Shown piece after piece: positions 12,085 to 24,113 of a stretch of 64,000 bases of DNA. Source of the DNA: Magicicada septendecula (Eukaryota; Arthropoda; Insecta; Hemiptera; Cicadidae); NCBI GenBank assembly GCA_034769895.1, contig JAWRYS010000710.1, positions 310,001 through 374,000 of the forward strand, given 5' to 3'. Each line of letters starts with the position of its first letter. Position 1 is the first letter of the stretch. Both the position numbers and the translations under genes were made by a program. The notes under the pieces were generated by a model. It worked only from the letters and a program-made list of their open reading frames with translations, had not been told where the DNA came from and did not search any database.

Positions 12085-12088
12085 CAAT

Positions 12089-12952
12089 TACATCACTCTC
12101 ATTACTCTACACATATGCACTGTCGCTACTGTGTCCCTACTATTAACCCGTTTCTGTATTACTTTTATTTCCAAAAATCTTATTTCGTCTAACACCCATT
12201 TAAAATTACTTTGTTTGACTCAAATGCCTTATTTAAACAATTATCACCCAAACTCCAACTTTTACAACATTTTACATTAATGTGACCATTGAAAATTACA
12301 TTAGAAAACTCCTAACTACCTCAAATTAGTTTCATCATTTAATTTGAACTTTTGAAACTCATTTAAAATTTATTATTCAAACATTAAACATTTTACTTTA
12401 TTGAAATTGCATTATAAACTTCATACTTACAGTACATCACTCAAAACACATGATTCCTGTTATTGACACAAAATTATAAACATTTATCACCACCAAATCA
12501 TGTACACAACTCCATGTATCTTCTGAAACATTATAACAATCATATGACTCCACAACTTAACACATTTTACATTTCATTAGCAAAATTCAATTGTACAACA
12601 TTAATTAATTAATTAATCTCAAATTCTTTAATTCAATCAATTATTGAAAACACAAGTTATTTTAATTACCTTACTCCAAAACAATTATAATTCATTTATT
12701 ACAAACTCTCATTATTTATTTACGAATAAATATATTGATAAAATATTATTATTGTTATTAAGTCCATTTCTACTACACACTCATTGTTTACATAAAATAC
12801 ATTTCACAACACAAACACAGTTAATTTCACTATAAATTTATTTACAATTCTTCGTCATTAATTTTTCTGTTTACCACACCTCATTTCATAAGTTAGCAAA
12901 GGTCATCACCATAAACTAAAATATTTAAAATGTCCATTCACTGATTTTTTAT
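12089..12952 (-). other. Element A internal DNA, decayed, between B and the ORF
   Basis: AT-rich, no gene. Phrases such as CTGTGTCCCTAC near 12130 and ATTATCACCCAAACTCCAAC near 12240 resemble 7880-8020 in B, so this appears to continue the decayed pol segment beyond the B insertion. Confidence 0.5.
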
Positions 12953-14217
12953 TTAACCCCCATCATCATATATTAACCTGATGTATTTATAACACAACTC
13001 ATTCTTATCGACACACATTACATTATAATTATTATTGTAATGACCACTTTCGTTAATTACATTAACACAGTAATTAACTACATATTTGTCTCCCATTATT
13101 TCATAAAGCCCGTCTACATTGGTGATCTTAGTTCCGTCTCCATCAGTATTTTTGTTTAACATAAAGTACATTCTATCAGCATATTCCTCCACTATATCTA
13201 TCACAACATTAGGTAAGTTTTTATCATTTCCAACCATATCATCAAAATAATCATCCATCTCTATTTCACAAGGTAAGTATTTTATATCGTCTATTTCCTT
13301 CAATTCGAACCTCTCTTTCAACTTTTAATAAATAACTCTATTTCCTCATCTACAACCAACTCTCTCTCTAAATATCTCTCATCATCATAACACCTGTCAC
13401 CACCCCACTGACCTATTTCATACCACGCAAAGGGCATAACAAACTTACTATATTTCTTGGTTCTTCCAAGAACACCACAAAAAATTAAGGGACTATTTGA
13501 AGACACCTCGTCTTCCACACAACAACTGGAGGAAACCTTGTCCTCATAACACCACAGTGAAAACCCTGTTTCACTATATACTTGGGGAAAATCTGCCCTT
13601 TGCCCACCTAACCTCTCTTCACACTCTCTCACAGTTTCATCAACACTTTCTATGCTCACAACCTTACTCTCTAACACCACGTTTTTAATTATACCACTGT
13701 TATCACTCTTTAACTCATTATTATAATTATCGTTATTACTCACCTTGTCTACCGCCACCTGTTTTGCTTTTAAATTAACACCATTACTATTACCACACAC
13801 ATCTCCGTTATTTTCGTTTATTTTCCACTTACCTATATCTGTACCATTTTCTACCACCCCTACACTCTCATCATTATAATTAACCCTATTTTTACCACTT
13901 ACCTGTTTTGATTCACCTTCTGTATTCTCTCTTAATTGACATCTATCTCCTTCCCACTTTTTGTCCATCTCGTCAAAATGTTTATTCATCATATCAAAAC
14001 CCTTATCCATTATTTCCTTTATTTCATCTAATACTGTTTTTAACTCATCCAAACCCTTATCCATCCTATCAAACATATTATCTAACATCGCGCTTTGTTT
14101 ATCAAAACGATCAAACATATTATCTAACATCGCGCTTTGTTTATCAAAATGTTTATTCATATAATTCATTATATCGGTCAATGTTAGACCTACCCCGTTT
14201 TCCGGTACCTTGACCAT
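12953..14217 (-). pseudogene. Element A coiled-coil/RLIYDDGG protein, frameshifted
   Basis: The first part (14217 to 13318) starts MVKVPENGVG and carries a coiled coil with an 18-residue tandem repeat (DKQSAMLDNMFDR twice, then KGLDELK and KGFDMMNK units). Next come an Asn/Ser-rich linker and GQRADFP and YDDERYLEREL landmarks. It ends in IKS and a stop at 13318. The next frame continues from KERFELKEID at 13321 with TKITNVD and a terminal CYKYIRLIYDDGG at 12953. These are the C-terminal landmarks of element B's intact protein in the same order, so a one-base shift near 13318 is the simplest reading. Its N-terminus differs from B's, so the coiled-coil part is swapped or fast-evolving. Function unknown. 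Confidence 0.75.
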
Positions 14218-14460
14218 GCTTACGAAATATTATTATATAATATCCTTTTATAAAAACTACAACAATTATTCACATTAACTACAAATACCCACTACATAAA
14301 ATCGTTAGTATTACGTGGAAGTAAACCCAACATTTACGCTACCAAAACATAACCTAATTTACACAACGTAATTATATACTATAATTCTTCACACATACGC
14401 CGTTACCCAAATCCTATTTTCTGTGCTTAAAATAGGTCTACCTCATATAAAGTTATACTC

Positions 14461-14482
14461 GGATCCTGGCAGCGAGTCGCCA
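14461..14482 (-). other. Primer binding site of element A
   Basis: Reading the minus strand two bases after the 5' LTR gives TGGCGACTCGCTGCCAGGAT. The TGGCGACTC start resembles primer sites complementary to arginine tRNAs in 412/mdg1-type gypsy elements; the exact tRNA is not settled. Confidence 0.65.
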
Positions 14483-14484
14483 AT

Positions 14485-15675
14485 TGTTAAGAAACATTCT
14501 AAATAGAAATAAATAAAATGAAAACTGCCAGAACCTTACCTGCGATCTTATTTTGCTGACTTACCTTTTTATAAATTCCAATCAGAAGTTCAGGGTCGCC
14601 ATGATGTTTTAGGTTATACATCGAAACGTTTACTCTCTTCCTTAATTAAAACTGGATAATTTTGCAATCTGACTTCCCCCCAATACAGAAAATTCCCGGA
14701 AACGTTAGACGAATTTTTCAGCACAGAATAGGAAATGGTTCACGGCGAAATAACTACAACTAACACATGGTTATATTGAAAACAAACCGTATTTATTATA
14801 CCATTAATTATTTGTCTTTATATTTGTATTTTTTAATAATTCCGTTTAAAATTTACTGGCTTTTCTTTTTTCTTCTCAAAACTATTACTGATCTTTTTAG
14901 TTACTTTTCAAAATTACAAAAAAAAAACATGGTAATTTACTTATTCTAATATACTAGTTATTCTTATTTATTATAAAGCAACCCAGCATCTGCACACGCA
15001 CTTATACATTATTTATATATATTTTTTTAATTTAAAGCGCTTTCTTAACATTTCATAATTATTGGTTTATATCATAGTTACTCTGTTAGTAGTTCCTGCC
15101 GAACACGCGTTGCACTTCTTCCATTGTATTTCACCGTTTGTGTCCAAACTACGTCCTCACTAAATTTTGATCACTGCCGAACTGTTCGAGTTTAATTTAT
15201 TCCCTTTTCTGCCGGTCGTTCTACATTGTTGAAATTTAGTCGACCACGCGTCGACGCAATCATGCGGTTTATATGTTATTAGCCGAACTGTCTTTGACCT
15301 ACATTCCCAATTTTATGTACGGGCAAGATGAAAACTGTGCCCAGCCGGCGGATGCACACACTGCTCGCATCCGTTGCGTTGAGATGTTATTAGCCGACTG
15401 TGATAGTTTTCTGCGCGCACAGCGCGAAAGAATGTATTAATACGTGCCGAAACCATGGGAACATTGGCCGCCTGAGTGCGCGTGTGGAGGCGCGTACGCT
15501 CCCTCGTTGATAACTGCAAATTCCTTTGCCACACCACAACAGTTTCGACTATACAGTCCACTCACCGTATTTGCTTATTCACAATTCCCAATGCGTACTT
15601 TCTGACAGTTACTGAACAGTACCAAGACTGGTTTAAAATGATTAAAATTGGTTTCACCCCTTTTGCCCCGTTACA
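14485..15675 (-). repeat. Element A 5' LTR
   Basis: Partner of 467-1663, starting TGTTAAGAAAC and ending CCCCGTTACA. It is followed by GATT, the target-site duplication. Differences from the other LTR are mostly single substitutions. Confidence 0.92.
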
Positions 15676-15716
15676 GATTTTCTTATCATCGTAGGGTTAT
15701 TAATAACATACAATAT

Positions 15717-16299
15717 TGTTACGACAGTCTATTCGATCGTCGTAGGTACAGTGGAAACAAAATAAGTACAAGACATCAATCAAGTCACTAATCACACCTT
15801 TAATTGTTATAGTAAAACAGTTCGTAATTAACAACACAGTGTCTACAACAAATCAAATGAAATTGTTCATACGCAATAAAATGTCCACTAAAATTAAAAC
15901 TCAACTGTATTACAATTATACCGTCCGAATATAAAACGCAACACTTCACTAATAACTACTTGAACGTACACCGTAATAACTCGAACCGCTCTGTAAATAT
16001 ATCGCACTAATACTCTCGAACCGCACAGTCAAAAATCTCGCATTGAACTGAAAAACTAAGGCCGCTACCCGATGTATTTATAGTCACGCTCACACACCAG
16101 AAGCTTCCAAACTGCATCTTATCTCTCGCGAACTACGTAATTGCTACGGCCTTGACACAGTCCGAGCGCCCGAGCGAAGGCCAGCACAGTCGAGAAAATT
16201 CTCGCAAAATGCGTCTAGTAGCACGTACACCACACGCTTACGTCGAGATCTTTCTGGCGCATTCGATAAACGCGTAGATTGTTCTGTGCTGTCGTAGCA
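15717..16299 (-). repeat. Probable solo LTR
   Basis: The 583-bp segment begins TGTTACGACAG and ends CTGTCGTAGCA, an inverted pair of 10 matches in 11 with LTR-style TG and CA ends. The flanks are ATAT (15713-15716) and CTAT (16300-16303), a near-match for a 4-bp duplication. A well-placed minus-strand TATA box and initiator lie inside. No second copy or internal region is present, so it is read as a solo LTR of another family, possibly BEL/Pao-like by its TGTTACGA start (inference). Confidence 0.6.
16046..16108 (-). promoter_or_regulatory. TATA/Inr promoter with heat-shock-like elements
   Basis: On the minus strand TATAAATA (16075-16082) lies about 33 bases upstream of the A in an arthropod-style initiator TCAGTT (16046-16051). 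Upstream are AGAAGCTTCC (16099-16108) and CGAGAAAATTCTCG (16191-16204), both of which fit inverted GAA units of heat-shock elements. Most likely this is the U3 promoter of the solo LTR; a host heat-shock gene promoter is the alternative, but no coding exon follows. Confidence 0.5.
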
Positions 16300-19123
16300 C
16301 TATCTATTACTCTGGTTAGTGTATTTTAACTAAGATTATTTAATTTAATTTTAATACTTGTTACTAGACATTTATTATTTGTTTGTGCCTTTTTTTAATC
16401 ATTATTTGAGTTTATACCTTCTCATTTTATTTTCTTTATTGGGTCAATCACTTGGGTTGGGTCATAGACATTTTCTTTTCCTTAGTTTAATATAGTTAAT
16501 TCATTATAGTTTTTCTCTGGTATCGGGGCTGCTTTTTGTATTGTAACAATATTAATAGTAAAGAATTTTAAAAATTTATGTGTGCGAGTAAATTTATGTT
16601 TTATATGTTTTGATTTATTGTACAGGAGTAAAATTTATATACAGTATTATGTTTTGTAGTAACTTGTAACTAGTATGGGTATGAAACCTATTGTTTTATC
16701 TTAATCCAACTTTATTATTGTTTTATAATTGACTACTATGACATGCTTGTTTAACCTGTTTGAGCATTATGTAACTTATCATGTGCATAACGAAACATTC
16801 TTCATAATTCATTCGTCTGCGCTAATTTATTTGATCATAGTTGGAGGATTTTACATGTTCTTCTGATTGGATTTGTTTCTGTCAGAGTTCTCTTTGTTAC
16901 AGCTTTCAACATACCTCAGTAAAAACATTTTAGAGAAATGAATTAATTTGGATATCTACCAAATATTCTGATCCATTTATAGGCATCCATCGCGACTATC
17001 ATAACTTTATAAAATTTTTGCCATCTTTCTTTTAAATAAATTTATTCCAAGACTGATTAACAGTATTGCCTAATTGTATGTTTGCCAAGTTTATGTTTGG
17101 CCCTGTAAACCTCCATGTTTTCATCTGCTGTTCTTTATAGATAAATATTATTGAGATAATATTTGTTTTACATTATTACAGCTATCACGTGATCCCACTT
17201 TCTAAAACCGTTACTTGTAGATAATGTTTCTGACCTGATAATTATCAGTGTTCATGTTGGCTGTTCTCACATTCTATTCAGTGCTTCAGTAGTTCAGTAC
17301 TTTAGTGGTTTGCAGTTCCTGTACAGATTTCATTGGTACAAAAGTCCATTTCTTTTATCCTGCAACATATTTTTTAAATTCAATACAATTACAAATAATT
17401 CTCCTTATTAACTATTTTCATTATGCCCATTGATTGTGTATGAAAAACCATGTAATCAGAACTGACAACACAGAACTGTGCCATATGCCTGAAGATTTGT
17501 CTTGAACGTAATATACATTTTGTTGGTTAAACAACAGTATAATCAGTAAGTGACCTTACCCCGATGGAGCATCAGGTATATTTATTACTTTCTTTTCTGG
17601 TTGTAATCTCAAGTCTATGAATGGTGTGATCCTTGTAACTTAAATTTTAATTGTTTTGTGTTACTATTGTTTTTGTAACATTATATTTTCCACTGGGTTA
17701 GATCATATTATAGTCTGCATTAATTATTGCCAACTCTGTCAATGAAATTATATAAACTAAATGATAATTTTTATTATATTTTTTATTCTGATTTTGTAGT
17801 ATTCATAAAAAATGTGTTTCTAAGTAGTTTCCTTTCTTTAGAATATGTACTTGAATCAAATTGAGATACCCACCTCCTCAGAAGTGGACAGTTTTAATCT
17901 TGTCATTTATTTGAAGGTATCTTATATTCTTATATTTATTCTTACATTAACAAAAACTCCTTTAGTTTTTTTTCTTCTGTCACACTATTTGTAATGTAAT
18001 TAACAAGTTTTTGTGTCCTCAGGCTTCTTCTTTGTGTTTGCCAGAATACCAATATTCACTTTCTGTTTAGCCCACATGTATTTCAAGACATTGTATTAAA
18101 TATTTAGTTCAGCAGTTGTATTAAATAAATGAATGCACCAACTTCACTTATGTTAATGCTAAATATCTTCAAGTATTTCGTGTCATAACTTGTGAATTAC
18201 CTGATATAATATGTTTATTTTCATAGTTGTACCTTGTCTGTGGCAGTAAAATCAATTAATTCATTATGTGTCAGTTAATTCAAGTTAAGTGAATGTGGAT
18301 GTGGACTTAAGTTATCTGAGTGGTTAAGTTCAAGCTCATTATGTAAACCTCAATGTGGAAAACTATTCTTCTCTTTGAAAAGAAATAATAGATTCTCAAG
18401 AATGAATTTTTTTTATGTATTAAAAATTAAGGGTATGTTGTTTCCTTAAAACCAATAATGGTTCACAAAACAAGTAATAAAGCACTCAACAAGAATATTG
18501 AAACCAAAACAATGGTTATCCGGAGAAAGGAGAGGTAACGGTTACTACCCATTAATAGACAAAATGACCTAGTGAAGAAACTTCACTAAGGATTAAGGTG
18601 ATAAAAAGGCAACTTACACCACAGATAAAATTGTTATTAGTTATTAAGTATCAATTGTCATTAGTATTAAGGATATGAAAGAGAAATAAGTATAGGGATC
18701 ACCCACTATAAAACAAACAATATAAACAGTGATACAGTGCAATAGTGTAGGTGTAAAAACCCCAAAGTGAAGTGTTACACTAGTGAAGTTATAATTAACA
18801 ATAAATAATTTAAAAGTGAAGGTAAGATAAAGGTTGGAAATTAACAGTGAATAAATAGCTGATGAAAAATAGTATTAAGTGTGAATTATAGAATAAGGTA
18901 TAGTAAACACTAGAAGTGATGATGACTTTATTATTTAACAAAAGATGTTCAATAGAGTTAAGTTTAATTATAGCCGGTAGTAAGTAAAAAGGAGGATTCC
19001 AGATAAGAATAAATTGAAGGTGTTAACATGGAGAGAATGTAAGAATTGTTTAAAGATTGAGAAATCAAAAACTAACAAAGACACCTAAGTTATAAGGGAC
19101 TGTTATCAATTTAATAAAAAGTG
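16300..19123. other. Unclassified AT-rich DNA between the solo LTR and element D
   Basis: About 2.8 kb with no long frame or recognisable repeat. The first 2 kb is T-rich on the plus strand; from about 18420 it turns A/G-rich, resembling the base use of D's LTR, but I see no repeat partner. Confidence 0.5.
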
Positions 19124-19127
19124 ATAT

Positions 19128-21102
19128 TGTTTATCACAAAATAAATGATATGTGTTGTAAACAAAAAATTAGCAAATAAGGATAAGTTAGAAGGGAGTGA
19201 TGATATTTCTTAATCAAAATAATAACTCTAATAACTTATAAAAAATTGTTCATGTTATTGTTATGAATAGGATATGGCTGAATGAAATGTGCAGTCCATA
19301 AGCCTAATGTTATGTTTTAAAGATTGAAATAGAGAAAGCAATATTGAACAGTAAACAACACACCTACAGACTCAAAACACAACACAACTAATAAAAATAA
19401 CAAAGTAAAGCCCAATAGGCTGAACCAAAATGTGATTTGAACGAAATAAGTAAATTACTATAATGGCTACTCAGGCCTAGAAAAAACATAACTGTCAGAA
19501 CCAAACAACCAAAAATTATAACAAATTGAATAAGAATTTAGAAAATCTGAGGTGAAGGAATCACCAAGAATAAATTGTAAATCATTTATAACACAAAATA
19601 TTGTAATAGGCAGTATTATACAAAAAGAAATGTAATTAACAAGCATTAACATAATTGTAAAAACTTAAAATCTAAAATTACCCAAGCTTGTGGGGTATCA
19701 AAATAATCTATGAACGAGAATAAATACTATAGTGACAATATTTAATAACCAGGAAGGAAGATGGAGGAATAACAGTAATCAGAAGATGTACGAAGAATTC
19801 GAATTTTGATAACAATACATCATCTCAAAATCAACCAATCAGATTCACACCGTTACTATGGAAACGGCGGTTGAAGACGAGAATATCGTTGGAAATTAAC
19901 AAGAAGTGAAGCGTCATTAAGCCAATGCAGATGCAAATATTTGAAAGAACGTTTTTTAGTGTAAATTAATGCAAACAGTTGTTAAAAGTTGCTGAACTTG
20001 ATCGTTGAAGAAGCAGATGACCATTGTAGCAGATAATTCAAGACCCAAGACCAATTAAATCGAAAATATCCATTGAAAAGAATGTCAAGACCCATGACGA
20101 AACAGACGCCCCATTTAGTGAAGCCCAAAATCCATGAAAACTGAATATATGCAGCCACATCCTACCCGATTAAACAACGGAGGCACCTAGACACGTTGAG
20201 GTGTTAAGTACCATCCAATTATTTATTTTCCACCAACCCTAATCACTTTAAATAATTTTGAAAGGTAAAGTTACCGCACTATAGAAACAATATTTCTCTT
20301 TCATAGAATATTTGAGCAAATTGAAACTTAATAGAAACATGTTAACATTGATATAACCTAAGAAATAAACACGAACTTACAGAACACTTTTACGACACAA
20401 CACAACAGATTGTAACAGCACACTTTATTCTTTCTGTACACTTAGATTAAGGTAATATATATTTTTATTGTAACCATTGGTGTTCTTTAAATCATAACCA
20501 AAAGGATCCACAATTTGGGAAACCCATAATAACTGTAATACGCTTCACGTAAGCAGCAAAGCGAGGTTAAATGGTTCCTAAATCATATTCGCCAAACTGA
20601 AGGCAAGATCTCATGTAATCAGCCGGTGCGAGTTTATCATTGTATTATTGTAAATGTGAATGTTTTCAGTTATCACCCATTAAAAAATATTTATTACAGG
20701 GAGTAACCGTCGTTATCATTTCATAGGGAGTGCTATATACCAATTACGTGTGTTTAAGAATAAATCGTAGCAGTAAGCAAGTTGTCAGTCATACAGCAGA
20801 AGTGACGATTGGGACGGCCATGCGAGCGGGAACTATTTGAATGCACCATCCCGCAACGCTGATAACTTGTTTAACCATAATTTTAGTTGTTTTGAAAAAC
20901 GACTTGGCGCCACCCGGGATTATCACACCCCTATATATATAACAGGTAAGGTTACTGCCGTAGTATATAGGTGATTATATCTACGCTACGAACATCACTA
21001 GCCATCAAAATTACTGTAACGACCCGGTGCGAGGCGAACGCACTAATCATACAAAACACATACAAATTGTACACATTTTGCAGGTACGATCGTCTCGTTA
21101 CA
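19128..21102 (+). repeat. Element D 5' LTR
   Basis: The copy shared with the 3' LTR can be followed from 19203 to 21102, ending TCTCGTTACA. The true start is not fixed by alignment because the other LTR is cut at its left end; TGTTTATC at 19128 is proposed from the TG start and the ATAT flank. A TATATATAT run lies at 20931-20940. Confidence 0.8.
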
Positions 21103-21105
21103 GAT

Positions 21106-21123
21106 TGGCGACCAACCGGTGAG
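21106..21123 (+). other. Primer binding site of element D
   Basis: TGGCGACCAACCGGTGAG starts three bases after the LTR. Its TGGCGACC start resembles arginine-tRNA primer sites. Confidence 0.7.
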
Positions 21124-21149
21124 ACCGTAAAAGAAGGCCAACGGCGGCT

Positions 21150-23453
21150 ATGAAGAGACACTCAATGGTTACCAGGAAGGACAAACAGAAAGGAATTGAA
21201 GGGGAAAATCAGCCAGAAGAGATGGACGAAATTGAAGAAATGATCAGGGAGCTAGTCGAAGAGGATCCTCGATTAAACCAACCAGAAAATCCAACTCAAA
21301 CAGAACCGGAGGTGGAAGTCATGGTAGGGGACCAACCTAGCAAACCCACTCAGAAGGAAGACATGAGCACGCAGGAGATGTTCAGAATAATGATGGAGCA
21401 ATTCGGACAAACAAATAAAAAATTAGAGTCAAATCAAGAAGGATTGAACAAAAAATTAGAATCACTGCAAGAGGGAAGGAAACAAGACAGAGAATTCTTG
21501 AATAAAAAATTAGAGTCAGACAAAGAAGAATTGAATAACAAACTGGACCAAAATAAGGAAGAATTGAAGAAGCAATTCAAGGAGGACTTAGAGATCCTGA
21601 ATAACAAAATGGAAAACAACCGAGAGGCGTTAGAAAAGAAGAGTGAGGAGTTGAAGAGACAAATAAAAAAGGATCTTGAGGTGTTAAATAACAAGATTGA
21701 AAACAACTGTGAAACACTCCAAAAACAATTGAAGGAAGAAGGTGAGAAATCAAAGGATGAATGGAGGCAACAGTTGGCGGAGTGCAAAAATGAAATCAAA
21801 CAGACTATCACTGAGACGAACGAAACAGTAATACACGTCCAGGAAGAGCTGATTGAAAAAATAAATCACGTCCAAGAGGAAGGAATTCTCAGGATTCAAG
21901 AAATGCAGAAAACCACCACCGAAGAGTGTAACAAAAATAAACAGGAGGTGCTTCAGGAGCTGAAGGAGAGGCACAAGGAAATCCAGACTGATGTCAGCGA
22001 ACGCGTTGAAAGGGTATATACCACTATCAACAAGATTGACGAGAAAACGCAAGAAAATAAAGAAAAAATTAGAGAAATCAGTCAGAAGGAGAAACAGATG
22101 CAAGAGGAACTAGACGCTTTGAGGGAGAAGCCTTGCAGTAGCACTCACATCTTTACCAATGAAAATAGGGAAGTGATCAACTTCAAGAGTTACCGAAGAA
22201 ACCCTATAGAATTTCTGAAAAGGGTGGAGGAGCTCATAGAGAGGAATAGAGATACCAGATGGACAACGGTGAGAAGTCTCATCGATGAGATGTTTCGAGA
22301 CACGAACGACAATTGGTGGGCAGCCACACGACCAGAAATCAGCTGTACACAAGAATTCAAAACGTTGTTTCGCGAAAAATACTGGTCAGAATCGACCCAA
22401 AATGTGGTAAGGAACGACATAAGCAACGGAAGATATGAGCCACAGGCTGGGCATACACTAACATCTTACTTCTTGGGCAAGGTCTGTCTAGCTCGAAACC
22501 TCGAACCAAAGATAGCCGAAGAGTCCCTAGTCATTCAACTGGGATATCACTATGAAGACGCCATACAGAGAGCCAGGAGACAGGGACAAATAAAGACCAT
22601 ACAGGGAATGGCCAACTTGCTGGAAGACCATGAAAACGACAGCCAGTATAAGAAGAATCGTATGATCAACCAAAAGTACAACCGGGGGAATGAAAATTAT
22701 AATGTGCCAAGCTACAACTTGCCCTACAGTAATATCCAGAACAGCAACCGGAACATAATGAACCGAAACCCAAACAGTTACCCAGGGGACCAACCATTCC
22801 ATCGGAATCAACCCCACTACAATCAAGGTAACCAACCAAGCAACAGAGATCATCTGAGTTACAACCAGGGGAACCAACCAAGTAACAGAAATGCACAAAA
22901 CCCTAGTGCACCACATAATAACAACAGGGGGATAGAACAAGGTAGGAATACAAATGGCCACCCAAATAATCACAATTACTATGGCAACCGGTACGACCCG
23001 AATTACCAATATAACAGGGGAAACGGGAGTAACCAGAATAGGGGCGACATGAGGCGCCAAGTCAATTTTATTAGCGGGAGGAGACAGAACAACCATCGGC
23101 GATATTGTCCCATTACGAGAACCAGCACAGTGTACAACGATTCCCAATATGACAACCAGCAAGCTACAGGAACAAGAACAATAGAACCACCTCGGAATGA
23201 AAATAACCGCCGACAGGAAACCAACACCAACCAAAATAATAGCGAGAATTGGGTAACAGTCCATGAGAATCCGGGTTTTTCAATAATGCATGATCCGGCA
23301 AGTAATGACGAAGGACACCGGACAGCTCAGGTAAACCACATAAGGGCAGAAACCAGCCAAGAACCAAATGATAACCCCAGGAATGAAAGTAATATCGAGG
23401 ATGATTTCAGCTATGCAGAGAGGGTATGGCCCCAACATGTGGTGAGATGGTGA
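21150..23453 (+). CDS. gag: Element D Gag protein
   Basis: Intact 767-residue frame 27 bases after the primer site; the ATG at 21150 is the first in frame. Residues about 75-325 form a long coiled coil with repeating NKKLES, LNNK and EELKKQ units, partly a tandem duplication (LEILNNKMENN and LEVLNNKIENN). Residues about 333-495 resemble a Ty3/gypsy capsid region: FTNENREVINFKSY, a WW pair, EFKTLFREKYW and the ARNLEPKIAEE stretch, matching element C's Gag in order. Residues 500-700 are rich in Asn, Tyr, Arg and Gln with NQGNQPSNR repeats, a basic nucleic-acid-binding type of tail, but no CCHC knuckle or other zinc finger. The frame ends at 23453 with no overlapping pol. It would build the virus-like particle. 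Confidence 0.85.
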   Translation: MKRHSMVTRKDKQKGIEGENQPEEMDEIEEMIRELVEEDPRLNQPENPTQTEPEVEVMVGDQPSKPTQKEDMSTQEMFRIMMEQFGQTNKKLESNQEGLNKKLESLQEGRKQDREFLNKKLESDKEELNNKLDQNKEELKKQFKEDLEILNNKMENNREALEKKSEELKRQIKKDLEVLNNKIENNCETLQKQLKEEGEKSKDEWRQQLAECKNEIKQTITETNETVIHVQEELIEKINHVQEEGILRIQEMQKTTTEECNKNKQEVLQELKERHKEIQTDVSERVERVYTTINKIDEKTQENKEKIREISQKEKQMQEELDALREKPCSSTHIFTNENREVINFKSYRRNPIEFLKRVEELIERNRDTRWTTVRSLIDEMFRDTNDNWWAATRPEISCTQEFKTLFREKYWSESTQNVVRNDISNGRYEPQAGHTLTSYFLGKVCLARNLEPKIAEESLVIQLGYHYEDAIQRARRQGQIKTIQGMANLLEDHENDSQYKKNRMINQKYNRGNENYNVPSYNLPYSNIQNSNRNIMNRNPNSYPGDQPFHRNQPHYNQGNQPSNRDHLSYNQGNQPSNRNAQNPSAPHNNNRGIEQGRNTNGHPNNHNYYGNRYDPNYQYNRGNGSNQNRGDMRRQVNFISGRRQNNHRRYCPITRTSTVYNDSQYDNQQATGTRTIEPPRNENNRRQETNTNQNNSENWVTVHENPGFSIMHDPASNDEGHRTAQVNHIRAETSQEPNDNPRNESNIEDDFSYAERVWPQHVVRW

Positions 23454-24113
23454 GGCCACAAACTTAAAAAATTATCCAGAATAAATGTCACAGATCAGAC
23501 ATTTGAAGGAGAAGAGGTGAAGAATAACGAAGTGTCGAACAAAAAGGAGAAGGCTATAATATGAAATGGAAATGATAATATAATAAATCCACAACCGTGA
23601 GAATTGAATTAATACCAAAATAAACTTAGATATAATAAAATGTACGGCCGTATGTCATCACGAAGGACAAGTAACTGTAAATAAAATACAAATACCAAAA
23701 TTCAAAAATTATGTGAGCACAACTTGCAACAACATTTCGATGACTTATGAGGCCTAAAATAAAAAATATAAAAACAAAGGAATGAGTTACATAAATTCCT
23801 ACTAAGTGAAATCAACTTACAATTTATTAAAAAGTTGATAAGTGAAGTATATGAAATAATTAAACAAAATGTACCAAAATAGGAATACGCTACAAAAATT
23901 CCTATGATGTAAGAGAATTAACTTACAAAGAATTATCAAGAATGATTTTTAATACAAATGGAAATATACAAAAATAAAATCAAACTCAAAACTGATTAGA
24001 GAAATACCTGAAATTATAATGAATCAAAGGTATTCAAAAAAAAAAATAAAAAATCTAAACTGGTACAAAGAAAAAGAGAAGTTATGTATGAATCAAATAT
24101 ACAAGCTATGGCT
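23454..24113 (+). other. Element D noncoding DNA after gag
   Basis: AT-rich and A-biased, with stops in all frames; I see no protease or RT similarity. Either D never carried pol here or its pol was lost before or with the insertion of C. Confidence 0.6.

Larger units (their letters stand above)
467..15675 (-). mobile_element. Element A: non-autonomous LTR retrotransposon with element B nested inside
   Basis: Two near-identical direct repeats of about 1.2 kb (467-1663 and 14485-15675) bound this unit. They start TG and end CA as LTRs do. The flanking bases GATT (463-466 and 15676-15679) form a 4-bp target-site duplication. The G-run polypurine tract lies beside the left LTR and a TGG-starting primer site beside the right one, so the element reads on the minus strand. 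Without the nested element B it would be about 7 kb. It keeps one broken reading frame (12953-14217) and no RT or integrase, so it must depend on proteins made elsewhere. The shared 3' sequence and related Gag N-terminus suggest element C as its helper family, which is inference. Confidence 0.9.

Noticed and set aside
16046..16300. Host heat-shock gene promoter
   Set aside because: The TG..CA ends and inverted termini favour a solo LTR, and no coding exon follows on the minus strand.
20940..21085. Possible intron in D's 5' LTR (CAGGTAAGG donor and TTTTGCAGGT acceptor)
   Set aside because: The donor lies only about five bases after the TATATATAT run, upstream of where transcription from that box would start. 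No spliced product can be inferred.
21434..23367. Long minus-strand frames opposite D's gag, including one of 245 codons
   Set aside because: They mirror the A-rich, Asn/Lys/Glu codons of gag and have no family features.
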